Assembly (NCBI RefSeq): GCF_030547245.1
Contig: NZ_JAUOQT010000003.1
Location: forward strand, 372,001-436,000
From: Oceanihabitans sp. 2_MG-2023
GTDB lineage: Bacteria > Bacteroidota > Bacteroidia > Flavobacteriales > Flavobacteriaceae
Direction: 5' to 3'
DNA length: 64,000 nucleotides
The number at the start of each line of letters is the position of its first letter. Position 1 is the stretch's first letter. Both the position numbers and the translations under genes were made by a program. Under the pieces are notes generated by a model. It worked only from the letters and a program-made list of their open reading frames with translations, made no database searches and was not told the origin of the DNA. Shown here piece by piece: positions 1 through 7,183 of this stretch.

Positions 1-381
1 TTTAGGACTTGGCCAACCGGTACAAGTACCAGTAACCGTATTTATAGATGTAGCACTTATAACTGCACTATTAGAATCTACTAACTCAAATATAGCAGCA
101 GTTCCTGTATAGATAACTGCATATTCTAATTCCAACTCGTAATCCCCAGATAACCCAACACTAAAAACGGAAGACGTTACAGTGGTTGCAGGATTACCTA
201 AATTATCTACAAACATAGATTGGCATCCACCATTAAACCAAGATTTGGTTGCGGTTGACGAAGCAACAGACCAAAAACCAATATCTAGAGCATCACTAAA
301 ACCTCCATTAGGAATTAGAACGTTTTGCGATTGTGTTACACTGGTAATAAAAATTGTAAGTAATAGTAGTAATTTCTTCAT
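1..381 (-). CDS. Secreted protein, N-terminal part only (cut by window edge)
   Basis: An open frame runs leftward from an ATG at 381 to the first base of the window without a stop (127 codons seen). It starts with a clear signal peptide (MKKLLLLLTIFITSVTQSQ) followed by NVLIPNGGFSDALDIGFW, which resembles the opening of the mature protein encoded at 3546-5486 (VIIPNGDFSQGIFNW). The rest looks like a beta-sandwich, carbohydrate-binding-like N-terminal domain. It shares the leader at 473-640 with the next two genes, so it is probably the third member of a family of T9SS-exported proteins. The C-terminus, and therefore the sorting domain, is outside the window. Function unknown. Confidence 0.8.
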   Translation of the reverse strand, partial: MKKLLLLLTIFITSVTQSQNVLIPNGGFSDALDIGFWSVASSTATKSWFNGGCQSMFVDNLGNPATTVTSSVFSVGLSGDYELELEYAVIYTGTAAIFELVDSNSAVISATSINTVTGTCTGWPSPK

Positions 382-472
382 AATTGTTAAATTTTAAATT
401 TTAAAAAAAGCTTGGTTTTATTCGCTTTCTATCTCTATATCCAAAAACGATTCAAAATGTTACCCTTTATCT

Positions 473-640
473 AAAAAAAAAAATCGCCAGCAAAAAAGGC
501 TGTTATTTTACTGACGACTAGGGATATTTAATTAATAGCAACTGCAAAATAGATTGTAATACAAAGACTACATTACTTGATTCCATGAAAAGAGGTTTTG
601 ATTTAATGAAAAGAGCTTTTCATGCAACCAACAGATAATT
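473..640 (-). promoter_or_regulatory. Shared leader with terminator-like hairpin, copy 1
   Basis: This is the upstream region of the gene starting at 381, read on the minus strand. From 5' to 3' it holds a conserved AATTATCTGTTGGTTG block, a palindrome (ATGAAAAG-AG-CTTTTCAT at 606-623) with an imperfect copy at 585-602, a strongly conserved block of about 42 nt at 530-572 that includes the palindrome TTGTAATACAA (554-564), and a hairpin (TCGTCAG paired with CTGGCGA, 484-517) followed by a run of U (473-483). The order promoter, terminator-like hairpin, start codon suggests an attenuator or a short terminated RNA. No canonical TAnnTTTG box was found in it. Confidence 0.6.
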
Positions 641-778
641 TTATAATAAAATTCGTTATTGCTTCACTATCTTTTTGGTGGTTACACCTTCTACTGTTTC
701 TACTTGTAAAAAGTATAAACCATTAGATAAATTGGAAGTGTTTAAGGTATTCTCTCCTTTTTGAAGTAGTCCTTGTTT
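476..778. repeat. 303-bp near-identical repeat, copy 1
   Basis: This matches 3366-3668 base for base except at 518 and 586 (c/t differences), a constant offset of 2890 bp. The repeat covers the last 41 codons of the upstream secreted-protein gene, which encode the end of the T9SS sorting domain, and the whole following intergenic leader. Such identity across coding and non-coding DNA points to a recent duplication or gene conversion. Confidence 0.95.
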
Positions 779-3331
779 AATAACTTGACCATTTACGGTT
801 ATTAAGCTATAGCTAGCATCTTCTTGTATGGATACGGTTAGACTATTATTTACAGGATTTGGGAACACGTTAAAACCAACTTGTTCAAACGCTGTATTTG
901 AAAGCGTAGCACATTCTGTTTGGTTATTGACATACGTTGATGTTGCGTCTTTATTCGTCCAGTTTACTGTACTCCAAGCGGCATCATCAACCTCAATACA
1001 CGTTAAATTTGGATTGTCTGTGCTATCAAAATATATGAAATTTATATTATTTCCGTTTTTTGCATTTAAAGATGTTAATAGGTTATTATCGCATCGTAAT
1101 GAAACTAAAACCGCATTGTTAGAAACATCTAAATTAGTTAATTGATTATTATTACAAAAAAGCGCCTCTAATATGGGACTTTGCGTAACATTTAGAATAG
1201 ATAAATTATTAAAGCTACAATCTATAGCAGTTAAAGAAGGTTTTGAACCTAGTGAAAGTGTATTTAAATTATTATCATATACATTTAACACTTCTAACAT
1301 ACTATTACTTGATAAATCCATGCTAATTATTTGATTACTTCTAGCAATAACATGTGTTAAAGAAGGATTGCTAGTAAAATCTATGGTTGTTATATTATTA
1401 TTGTCAAAATATAAAAATTCTAAGTTACTGTTCATAGAAAAATCTACACTTGCCACCTGATTATTATAAAATCTCAAATCCTCTAAAGCAAGAAAATCTT
1501 CAATTCCTGTTAGATCTGAAATGCTCAAACTATTTACATCTAGACTCGTTACCAAATTAATATTAGCAGTAGTAACATAATCATCATTGGTAACACCATT
1601 ACCCATACTATTTGTTGCGCCAATTGCTACAACATTACCACTAGCATCGTGGGTTTCTAGGTAGTTTTCAAAATTATCATCTGGTACGTAGGTTAAACCT
1701 AATGTCGCACAGTTTTCGCTAAAACTAGTTTGCGTATCTACATCTGTCCAATTAGTAGTAGAATATGCAGTATCATCCACCTCAATGCACAATAGGTTTT
1801 GGTTTTGGGTAGCAACAAAATCACCTACATTGTAATTATTGCCATTTTTAACATTTAAATTAATTAACCCGTTATCGCTACAGTCTAATTCTACTAAGCC
1901 AGAGTGCAATGATAAATCTAAGCTTTGTATCCCATTTTCACTACAATTTAGAATTGCTAATAATGTATTAGAGCTTAAATCTAAATTAACCAGAAAGTTT
2001 ACGCTAATGTCTAATTCAACTAAAGCAAGGTTTTGACTTAAATCTACATTAGCAAGTGTATTATCTCCACAATTTAAATTTTCTAAAGAAGTAAAATCTT
2101 CAATTCCTATTAAGTCTGCAATATTTTGATTGTTTACATCTAGACTCGTTACCAAATTAATATTAGCAGTAGTAACATAATCATCATTGGCAATACCATT
2201 ACCCATACTATTTGTTGCGCCAATTGCTACAACATTACCACTAGCATCGTGGGTTTCTAGGTAGTTTTCAAAATTATCATCTGGCACGTAGGTTTCTGCA
2301 TAATGGCAGTTTTCGCTAAAACTTGCCCAAGAATCTACATTTGTCCAGTTTGTTGTACTCCAAGTTGCATCATCTACTTCTATACAGGTTAAGTTTGGGT
2401 TATTGAGTGAAGAAAATACAGTAAAATTAGTATTGTTTCCGTTTTTCACATTTAGAACAGTTAATAGATTATTTTCACAATAAAGAAAAGTTAAATTTGT
2501 GTTTAAACTCACGTCCAAACTTGTCAATTGATTACCAATTACATTAAGTACATTTAAAGCTAGATTTTGTGTCACGTCTAAACTTGTTATTGGATTATAT
2601 AAAGTAAATAGATGCGTTAAGTTTCCATTATGTGTAAGGTCTAAACTTGTTAGTTGATTATTACGAAGATTGAGAATAGTAAGGGATGAATTATGAGAGA
2701 CATCTAATTGGGTTAATTGATTGGCAGAGCATATCAAATCAGTTAAAGCAGTATTTGCAGATACATCTAATTGGGTTAATCGATTATTATCGCAACGTAA
2801 ATTTGTTAAGGTAGTATTGGTAGAAATATCTAAACTCGTTAATTGATTATCATGACACCATAAAGATTGTAAAGCAGTGTTTGCAGTAGCATCTAATTGG
2901 GTTAATTGATTGCCAGAGCATAACAAATTAGTTAAAGCAGTATTTGCAGATACATCTAATTGGGTTAATTGATTGTTATAACACGTTAACCGAGTTAAAG
3001 CAGTATTTGCAGATACATCTAATTGGGTTAATTGATTGTTATAACACGTTAACCGAGTTAAAGCTGCAAAGTCTTCAATACCTGTTAAATCTGCAATATT
3101 TAGCGAGTTTACATCTAAAGATGTTGTTGTATTAATATTAGCAGTAGTTACATAATCATCATTTGCAACACCATTACCCATACTATTTGTTGCACCAACT
3201 GCTACAACATTACCACTAGCATCGTGTGTCTCTAGGTAGTTTTCAAAATTATCGTCTGGCACGTAGGTTTGTTGTGCATATCCAAAAAAGGCACAGCTTA
3301 AAAAAAGAAATAAAAGTAATTTTGTTTTCAT
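656..3331 (-). CDS. Secreted leucine-rich-repeat protein with T9SS type A sorting domain
   Basis: An 891-residue protein with a signal peptide (residues 1-19, ending FFGYAQ). It contains three modules, each opening with a conserved segment (TYVPDDNFENYLETHDASGN, then NSMGNG and NDDYVTTANIN), followed by short LRR units of about 21 residues (NQLTQLDVSANTALT), and closing with a CIEVDD/W(T/S) cap. The last 75 residues form a Por-type sorting domain (FPNPVNNSLTV to TTKKIVKQ), so it is expected to be exported by T9SS and anchored to or released from the cell surface. LRR proteins of this kind often bind proteins or glycans; no ligand can be deduced. The repeats show recent DNA-level expansion. 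The stop lies just before the leader of the next leftward gene. Confidence 0.9.
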   Translation of the reverse strand: MKTKLLLFLFLSCAFFGYAQQTYVPDDNFENYLETHDASGNVVAVGATNSMGNGVANDDYVTTANINTTTSLDVNSLNIADLTGIEDFAALTRLTCYNNQLTQLDVSANTALTRLTCYNNQLTQLDVSANTALTNLLCSGNQLTQLDATANTALQSLWCHDNQLTSLDISTNTTLTNLRCDNNRLTQLDVSANTALTDLICSANQLTQLDVSHNSSLTILNLRNNQLTSLDLTHNGNLTHLFTLYNPITSLDVTQNLALNVLNVIGNQLTSLDVSLNTNLTFLYCENNLLTVLNVKNGNNTNFTVFSSLNNPNLTCIEVDDATWSTTNWTNVDSWASFSENCHYAETYVPDDNFENYLETHDASGNVVAIGATNSMGNGIANDDYVTTANINLVTSLDVNNQNIADLIGIEDFTSLENLNCGDNTLANVDLSQNLALVELDISVNFLVNLDLSSNTLLAILNCSENGIQSLDLSLHSGLVELDCSDNGLINLNVKNGNNYNVGDFVATQNQNLLCIEVDDTAYSTTNWTDVDTQTSFSENCATLGLTYVPDDNFENYLETHDASGNVVAIGATNSMGNGVTNDDYVTTANINLVTSLDVNSLSISDLTGIEDFLALEDLRFYNNQVASVDFSMNSNLEFLYFDNNNITTIDFTSNPSLTHVIARSNQIISMDLSSNSMLEVLNVYDNNLNTLSLGSKPSLTAIDCSFNNLSILNVTQSPILEALFCNNNQLTNLDVSNNAVLVSLRCDNNLLTSLNAKNGNNINFIYFDSTDNPNLTCIEVDDAAWSTVNWTNKDATSTYVNNQTECATLSNTAFEQVGFNVFPNPVNNSLTVSIQEDASYSLITVNGQVIKQGLLQKGENTLNTSNLSNGLYFLQVETVEGVTTKKIVKQ
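1532..1694 (-). repeat. Internal module repeat of the LRR gene, copy nearest the 3' end
   Basis: This stretch is almost identical to 2132-2294, exactly 600 bp away, with only a few substitutions. It encodes the module header (YVPDDNFENYLETHD to TTANINLVTSLDV). A more diverged third copy lies at about 3105-3270. It marks recent triplication of the LRR module. Confidence 0.9.
2132..2294 (-). repeat. Internal module repeat of the LRR gene, middle copy
   Basis: This is the partner of 1532-1694 and encodes the same header segment of the second LRR module. The near-identity at synonymous positions implies recent duplication or ongoing conversion within the gene. Confidence 0.9.
2939..3064 (-). repeat. 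Perfect tandem pair of 63-bp LRR units
   Basis: The two 63-bp units at 2939-3001 and 3002-3064 are identical at every base and each encodes one 21-residue leucine-rich repeat. Neighbouring units (about 2690-2938) are related but diverged. This is the youngest step of the LRR expansion and a likely site of slippage and length variation between strains. Confidence 0.95.
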
Positions 3332-3365
3332 AATTGTTTAATTAGAATTTGTTGATGTACAGGAT

Positions 3366-3530
3366 AAAAAAAATCGCCAGCAAAAAAGGCTGTTATTTTA
3401 CTGACGATTAGGGATATTTAATTAATAGCAACTGCAAAATAGATTGTAATACAAAGACTACATTACTTGATTCCACGAAAAGAGGTTTTGATTTAATGAA
3501 AAGAGCTTTTCATGCAACCAACAGATAATT
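3366..3530 (-). promoter_or_regulatory. Shared leader with terminator-like hairpin, copy 2
   Basis: This lies upstream of the LRR gene that starts at 3331. It has the same elements as copy 1: palindromes at 3475-3492 and 3496-3513, the conserved core around 3420-3462, and the hairpin at 3374-3407 (CTGACGA/TCGCCAG as written on the + strand) with its U-run at 3366-3373. The U-run ends only about 35 nt before the start codon. Confidence 0.6.
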
Positions 3531-3668
3531 TTATAATAAAATTCGTTATTGCTTCACTATCTTTTTGGTGGTTACACCTTCTACTGTTTCTACTTGTAAA
3601 AAGTATAAACCATTAGATAAATTGGAAGTGTTTAAGGTATTCTCTCCTTTTTGAAGTAGTCCTTGTTT
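3366..3668. repeat. 303-bp near-identical repeat, copy 2
   Basis: This is the partner of 476-778 (two mismatches). It covers the 3' end of the gene at 3546-5486, encoding the end of its sorting domain, and the leader that follows it. Confidence 0.95.
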
Positions 3669-5486
3669 TACCACTTGACCATTTACAGAAACCATATTAT
3701 AGGTTCCTTCTATTTCGATGGAAACTGTAATTTTAGTTTTTGTAGGATTCGGAAAAACAGTAAATAAACTTTCGCTAGCATCAATTTCATGTATAGAAAG
3801 CGTAGCTTCTATCTGCGTTGTTGCTGTATTTGTTATAATTGGTAAGTTATAATCAAAATAAATATCTGCTTTGTTAGAAATAATATCTCCTATAACAAAG
3901 GTGCTTTTAGGCTTTATTCTGTAAAAAACCCAACCATGACTTCCTGGCTCATCCGTTGTACTATCTGCTAGGTTAATGTTGTTAAAAACAAAATTGATTT
4001 CATTTCCATTACTAATAATTGTATTATAATTATGGCTTGCTGCTATTGGCTGAAACGTACTCCAATCTAAAAACGCATCTAAAGTATTTTCTACAGTAAT
4101 ATTAATAGCAGATGCGGTTCCTGTATTTTGAAACCTAATAATTACACCCAAATAATCATCAGCTTGAGTTTCAGAAATTAAAGGACCTTCTAGAATTGTT
4201 ACATCATTAGGATCATATGACCCGATAGTAATTTGATTAAAGGTATAAGTATTATTTGTTGGTGTATCATCTCCAGCTATTGGAGTAATCGAAGCTGTAT
4301 ATTCTAAAATATCACCATTATTTACTGTTGGAGGTGTAAAAATATTAAAAGTAACATCTATTGTTCTTGTTTCAAAAGGCGCAAGATTTATGAAATTCCA
4401 ACTTAAAGAACTTATTGTTGTTACATCTGGAGTTGAAGTTGCATTTAAATAAGTAACGCTTGAATTATCGTAATTTAAATCCACAACACCGCTTAATATT
4501 GTGCTACCTGTATTTGTATATTGCAGTCTATAACTAGATGAAAAACCTGGTCTTGCCTCTGAAGTTGGTATTAGAAAAATACTTAAATCATTCCCTACTA
4601 TTGCAGAAGTAGCACAAAAATCTTGATTTGAAACTGTCGATGGAACGCCACTAACAAAAGTATTAACATGGTTAATTGGCAAAGATGTTAACCCTTGTGT
4701 ACAAACCTCTGTAGTAACATTTCCATTACCATTAAAAGCAAAGGCATAATCTCCATTAGAATTGGTAGATGCATAATATGTATTACTGGTACCTGTAGTT
4801 TTAATTAGAATATTATCTAATGGTACAGAACCTGATGCACAATTGTTATTTCCGTTATCATAATTTACTGTTCCAGTAATTATACTTGGATCTTGATTTT
4901 TAACAAGTTCAATTTTCTTGAATTTAAAAACATCAGCATCATATTCATCAGACCATGGATGTTGAAATGTTTGATCTAAGCTACCTATAACTTCTATATA
5001 ATAAGACCCCGAATTACTCACATTAAACGTACTAGAGTTGCAATTTTGATCATATAATTCATAATTAGTTTCATACATCAAATCACCATCATCACATGCT
5101 GACAAATCAAAATCTTTAATAATATTGTTATTTATATCCTTTAATATTATTGAACTAACTAGTGACCTATCAGAGTAAGAAACCCCCTGACCCATTGGGC
5201 CTAATGCAATAAAGTAATGCGCATAGATTAAATCCAGATTATATATTTCGTTAGTTAATAATGAAAAATTTGATGATTTTAGAGTGAAAATCTGGTTTGT
5301 AACCCCAGAATTAATAATTCTTAGGTATTCATCAGGCGCAGAACCAATAGTTGCTAGACTTAAATTATTTCCAGTTACAGTCCAATTAAAAATACCCTGA
5401 GAAAAATCTCCATTGGGAATTATTACCGTTTGTGCTTGCACTGCATTAAAAATAAATACAGCAAATAATAGTAGTATTTTTTTCAT
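3546..5486 (-). CDS. Secreted DUF7619-like protein with T9SS type A sorting domain
   Basis: A 646-residue protein counted from MKKILLLFAVFIFNAVQAQ, a typical signal peptide; the open frame extends 13 codons further upstream but that part lies in the leader. The N-terminal part (about 20-195) looks like a jelly-roll binding domain, followed by a SdrD B-like/Cna-like segment (NYDNGNNNCASGSVPLD) and a DUF11/DUF7619-like region (SYDPNDVTILEGP, then SHGWVFYRIKPKS and IYFDYNLPI) commonly found just before sorting domains in flavobacteria. The C-terminus (FPNPTKTKITVSI to TTKKIVKQ) is a T9SS sorting domain whose last 41 codons are nearly identical in DNA to those of the LRR gene. Likely a surface or secreted structural or adhesive protein; substrate unknown. 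Confidence 0.85.
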   Translation of the reverse strand: MKKILLLFAVFIFNAVQAQTVIIPNGDFSQGIFNWTVTGNNLSLATIGSAPDEYLRIINSGVTNQIFTLKSSNFSLLTNEIYNLDLIYAHYFIALGPMGQGVSYSDRSLVSSIILKDINNNIIKDFDLSACDDGDLMYETNYELYDQNCNSSTFNVSNSGSYYIEVIGSLDQTFQHPWSDEYDADVFKFKKIELVKNQDPSIITGTVNYDNGNNNCASGSVPLDNILIKTTGTSNTYYASTNSNGDYAFAFNGNGNVTTEVCTQGLTSLPINHVNTFVSGVPSTVSNQDFCATSAIVGNDLSIFLIPTSEARPGFSSSYRLQYTNTGSTILSGVVDLNYDNSSVTYLNATSTPDVTTISSLSWNFINLAPFETRTIDVTFNIFTPPTVNNGDILEYTASITPIAGDDTPTNNTYTFNQITIGSYDPNDVTILEGPLISETQADDYLGVIIRFQNTGTASAINITVENTLDAFLDWSTFQPIAASHNYNTIISNGNEINFVFNNINLADSTTDEPGSHGWVFYRIKPKSTFVIGDIISNKADIYFDYNLPIITNTATTQIEATLSIHEIDASESLFTVFPNPTKTKITVSIEIEGTYNMVSVNGQVVKQGLLQKGENTLNTSNLSNGLYFLQVETVEGVTTKKIVKQ

Positions 5487-5526
5487 AATAAAAAGGTTAT
5501 TTTTTAAATTGTATTGTATTAACATT

Positions 5527-5690
5527 AAAAAAATCGCCAGAAAAAAAGCTGTTATTTTACTGACGATTAATTAATAACTGAATAATAGCAACTGCAAAAT
5601 AGATTGTAATACAAAGACTACATAAATAGATTCAAGCAATAGTTGTTTTCAATTGACGAAAAGACCGTTTCATTCAACCAACAGATAATT
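5527..5690 (-). promoter_or_regulatory. Shared leader with terminator-like hairpin, copy 3 (diverged)
   Basis: This lies upstream of the gene starting at 5486. The core block (5581-5623), the hairpin (5534-5566) with its U-run (5527-5533), one palindrome-like site (ACGAAAAG to TTTCAT, 5656-5673) and the CAACCAACAGATAATT block are kept, while the sequence between them has diverged. No leftward gene lies upstream of this copy, because the neighbour at 5740 is divergent. The hairpin therefore cannot simply be the terminator of a preceding gene. Confidence 0.6.
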
Positions 5691-5720
5691 TGCGCTATTA
5701 TAAAAAACAGCTTATGTTTG
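5690..5720 (+). promoter_or_regulatory. Bacteroidota-type promoter for the DUF7935-like gene
   Basis: TTG at 5690-5692, a 20-nt spacer and TATGTTTG at 5713-5720 match the TTG/TAnnTTTG consensus. The -7 box is about 20 nt before the start codon at 5740. The -33 box touches the end of leader copy 3 on the other strand. Confidence 0.6.
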
Positions 5721-5739
5721 TAATTGTATTTTAAAAATT

Positions 5740-6261
5740 ATGGAACAACAACTTATAAACCTTTTAATGTATATTATTCCTGCTTTGGTTACAGGAGCAA
5801 TAGCTTTTCTATTTTTTAGAGAACATATAGAAAATGAAAAAAACCGAAGAACTTTTTTAATGCATAAAGAATTGCAAAAAGAATCTTTCCCTTTACGTTT
5901 GCAAGCATACGAACGATTATCCTTGTTTCTAGAACGTATCGTTCCTGCTAAATTACTTTTAAGGGTACAACCAACATCCTCCAACAAAGAAAACTACGAA
6001 TCTTTGCTAATTGCATCTATAGAACAAGAGTTTGAACATAATTTAGCACAACAAATATATGTTACCGACGAGTGCTGGAATGTGATTAACGCATCCAAAA
6101 ATGCAACGATTCAATTAATAAGAAAAGCAGCAACTTTAGAAAAAACAGATTCTGCAAATAAACTTCGTGAAGTAATTTTAACCGAAATAATGGAAGGACA
6201 TCCTCCTAGCCATGCCGGTTTATCTTATATTAGAGATGAAGTAAGTAAAATGTTTAGTTAA
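5740..6261 (+). CDS. DUF7935-like membrane-anchored protein
   Basis: A 173-residue protein with one N-terminal transmembrane segment (about residues 6-27, LLMYIIPALVTGAIAFLFF) followed by a soluble, mostly helical cytoplasmic part. It contains the stretch PLRLQAYERLSLFLERI, which I recall as typical of a conserved flavobacterial family annotated as DUF7935; the family name is from memory. No catalytic motif is visible. It overlaps the stop of the convergent patatin gene by 4 nt. Function unknown. Confidence 0.7.
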   Translation: MEQQLINLLMYIIPALVTGAIAFLFFREHIENEKNRRTFLMHKELQKESFPLRLQAYERLSLFLERIVPAKLLLRVQPTSSNKENYESLLIASIEQEFEHNLAQQIYVTDECWNVINASKNATIQLIRKAATLEKTDSANKLREVILTEIMEGHPPSHAGLSYIRDEVSKMFS

Positions 6262-7169
6262 TATTTTACTGCAACAGTACTAGATTCTTTTCCATGCTTT
6301 TCTTCAGCATATAAAAAACCATCTAACCACCAAGCAGTCATCAGTTTTTTACTAAAAATCAAAGAGTTTTCGGTTAGTTTAGTTGGTGTATAGTATAAGT
6401 TTAACTTTACTTGTTTATGCTTTGCAGCCAATTTACCAATAGCAATATCACTTTTTTCTACTTGATCTAATAAATGTCCGAATAGATTTAACATCAATGA
6501 AAACGGATTCTTACCAAGTACCTTGTTGTACTCCATATTTTCACTTTCTAAAACAATAGCATCTATTTCTGTTGCGCCTCGTTTTACAGCTTCGCGAATA
6601 GGAATTACACAACCAAAAGCACCATCTGCGTACTCAAAACCATTCACTTTAGCCAAAGACATAAATGGAATATAATTACAGGAAATCCAAATCCAATTAC
6701 AAAATGCATCGTAATCAAAGTCTTTAATCGACTTATACTCTACTCTATTTTTAGATAAATTAGACACAGTAACAACCACATCTTTACCACTCGCTTTAAT
6801 AGCATTAAACTCCTGCACTGTGAAATTTTTCTGGATATGTCTTTTTAAACTTTTACTCTCTCCAAAAGTTCTTTTCCTTTTTATAAACTGCCAAATAGAA
6901 TTAATATAGTTTATAGAAACATACTCTCTACCATCTTTTTTATGCTGTACAAAAGGGTTTACACTAAAAATATTATGCTGACTTACATTAGTAAACATAT
7001 CATACAGTTTACCAATATCATTTACTGCTAAATGTGGAACCAACAGACTACCAGTAGAGGTGCCTAAAAACATATCATACTCTCTTTGTTCGTGCTCTAT
7101 TAAAAACTGTGCTACTCCTCCTGCAAAAGCGCCTTTACTTCCACCACCAGATATTACTAATGCTCGCAT
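6258..7169 (-). CDS. Patatin-like phospholipase
   Basis: A 303-residue protein with the complete patatin catalytic set: the oxyanion-hole glycine loop GGGSKGAF (residues 8-15), the nucleophile elbow GTSTG with Ser38, and the DGA motif with Asp182 completing the Ser-Asp dyad. There is no signal peptide, so it is probably a cytoplasmic or peripheral-membrane lipid acyl hydrolase acting on phospholipids or related esters. The gene begins 14 nt after the stop of the M1 aminopeptidase gene on the same strand, so the two are probably co-transcribed. Confidence 0.9.
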   Translation of the reverse strand: MRALVISGGGSKGAFAGGVAQFLIEHEQREYDMFLGTSTGSLLVPHLAVNDIGKLYDMFTNVSQHNIFSVNPFVQHKKDGREYVSINYINSIWQFIKRKRTFGESKSLKRHIQKNFTVQEFNAIKASGKDVVVTVSNLSKNRVEYKSIKDFDYDAFCNWIWISCNYIPFMSLAKVNGFEYADGAFGCVIPIREAVKRGATEIDAIVLESENMEYNKVLGKNPFSLMLNLFGHLLDQVEKSDIAIGKLAAKHKQVKLNLYYTPTKLTENSLIFSKKLMTAWWLDGFLYAEEKHGKESSTVAVKY

Positions 7170-7183
7170 TAATTTATTTTTAG

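Noticed and set aside
540-572. Canonical promoter inside the three-copy leader
   Set aside because: The conserved core contains TAGTCTTTG and CTATTTTG on the minus strand but neither fits TAnnTTTG with a TTG at 17-23 nt, so no promoter was called there.
828-1145. 105-codon + strand frame and similar + strand frames (for example 1839-2036, 2944-3135) opposite the LRR gene
   Set aside because: They are shadows of the leftward LRR coding sequence, with low-complexity translations that mirror its repeats.
2690-3070. Regularly spaced repeats resembling a CRISPR array or satellite DNA
   Set aside because: The 63-bp units are contiguous, in frame and encode 21-residue leucine-rich repeats. There are no unique spacers.
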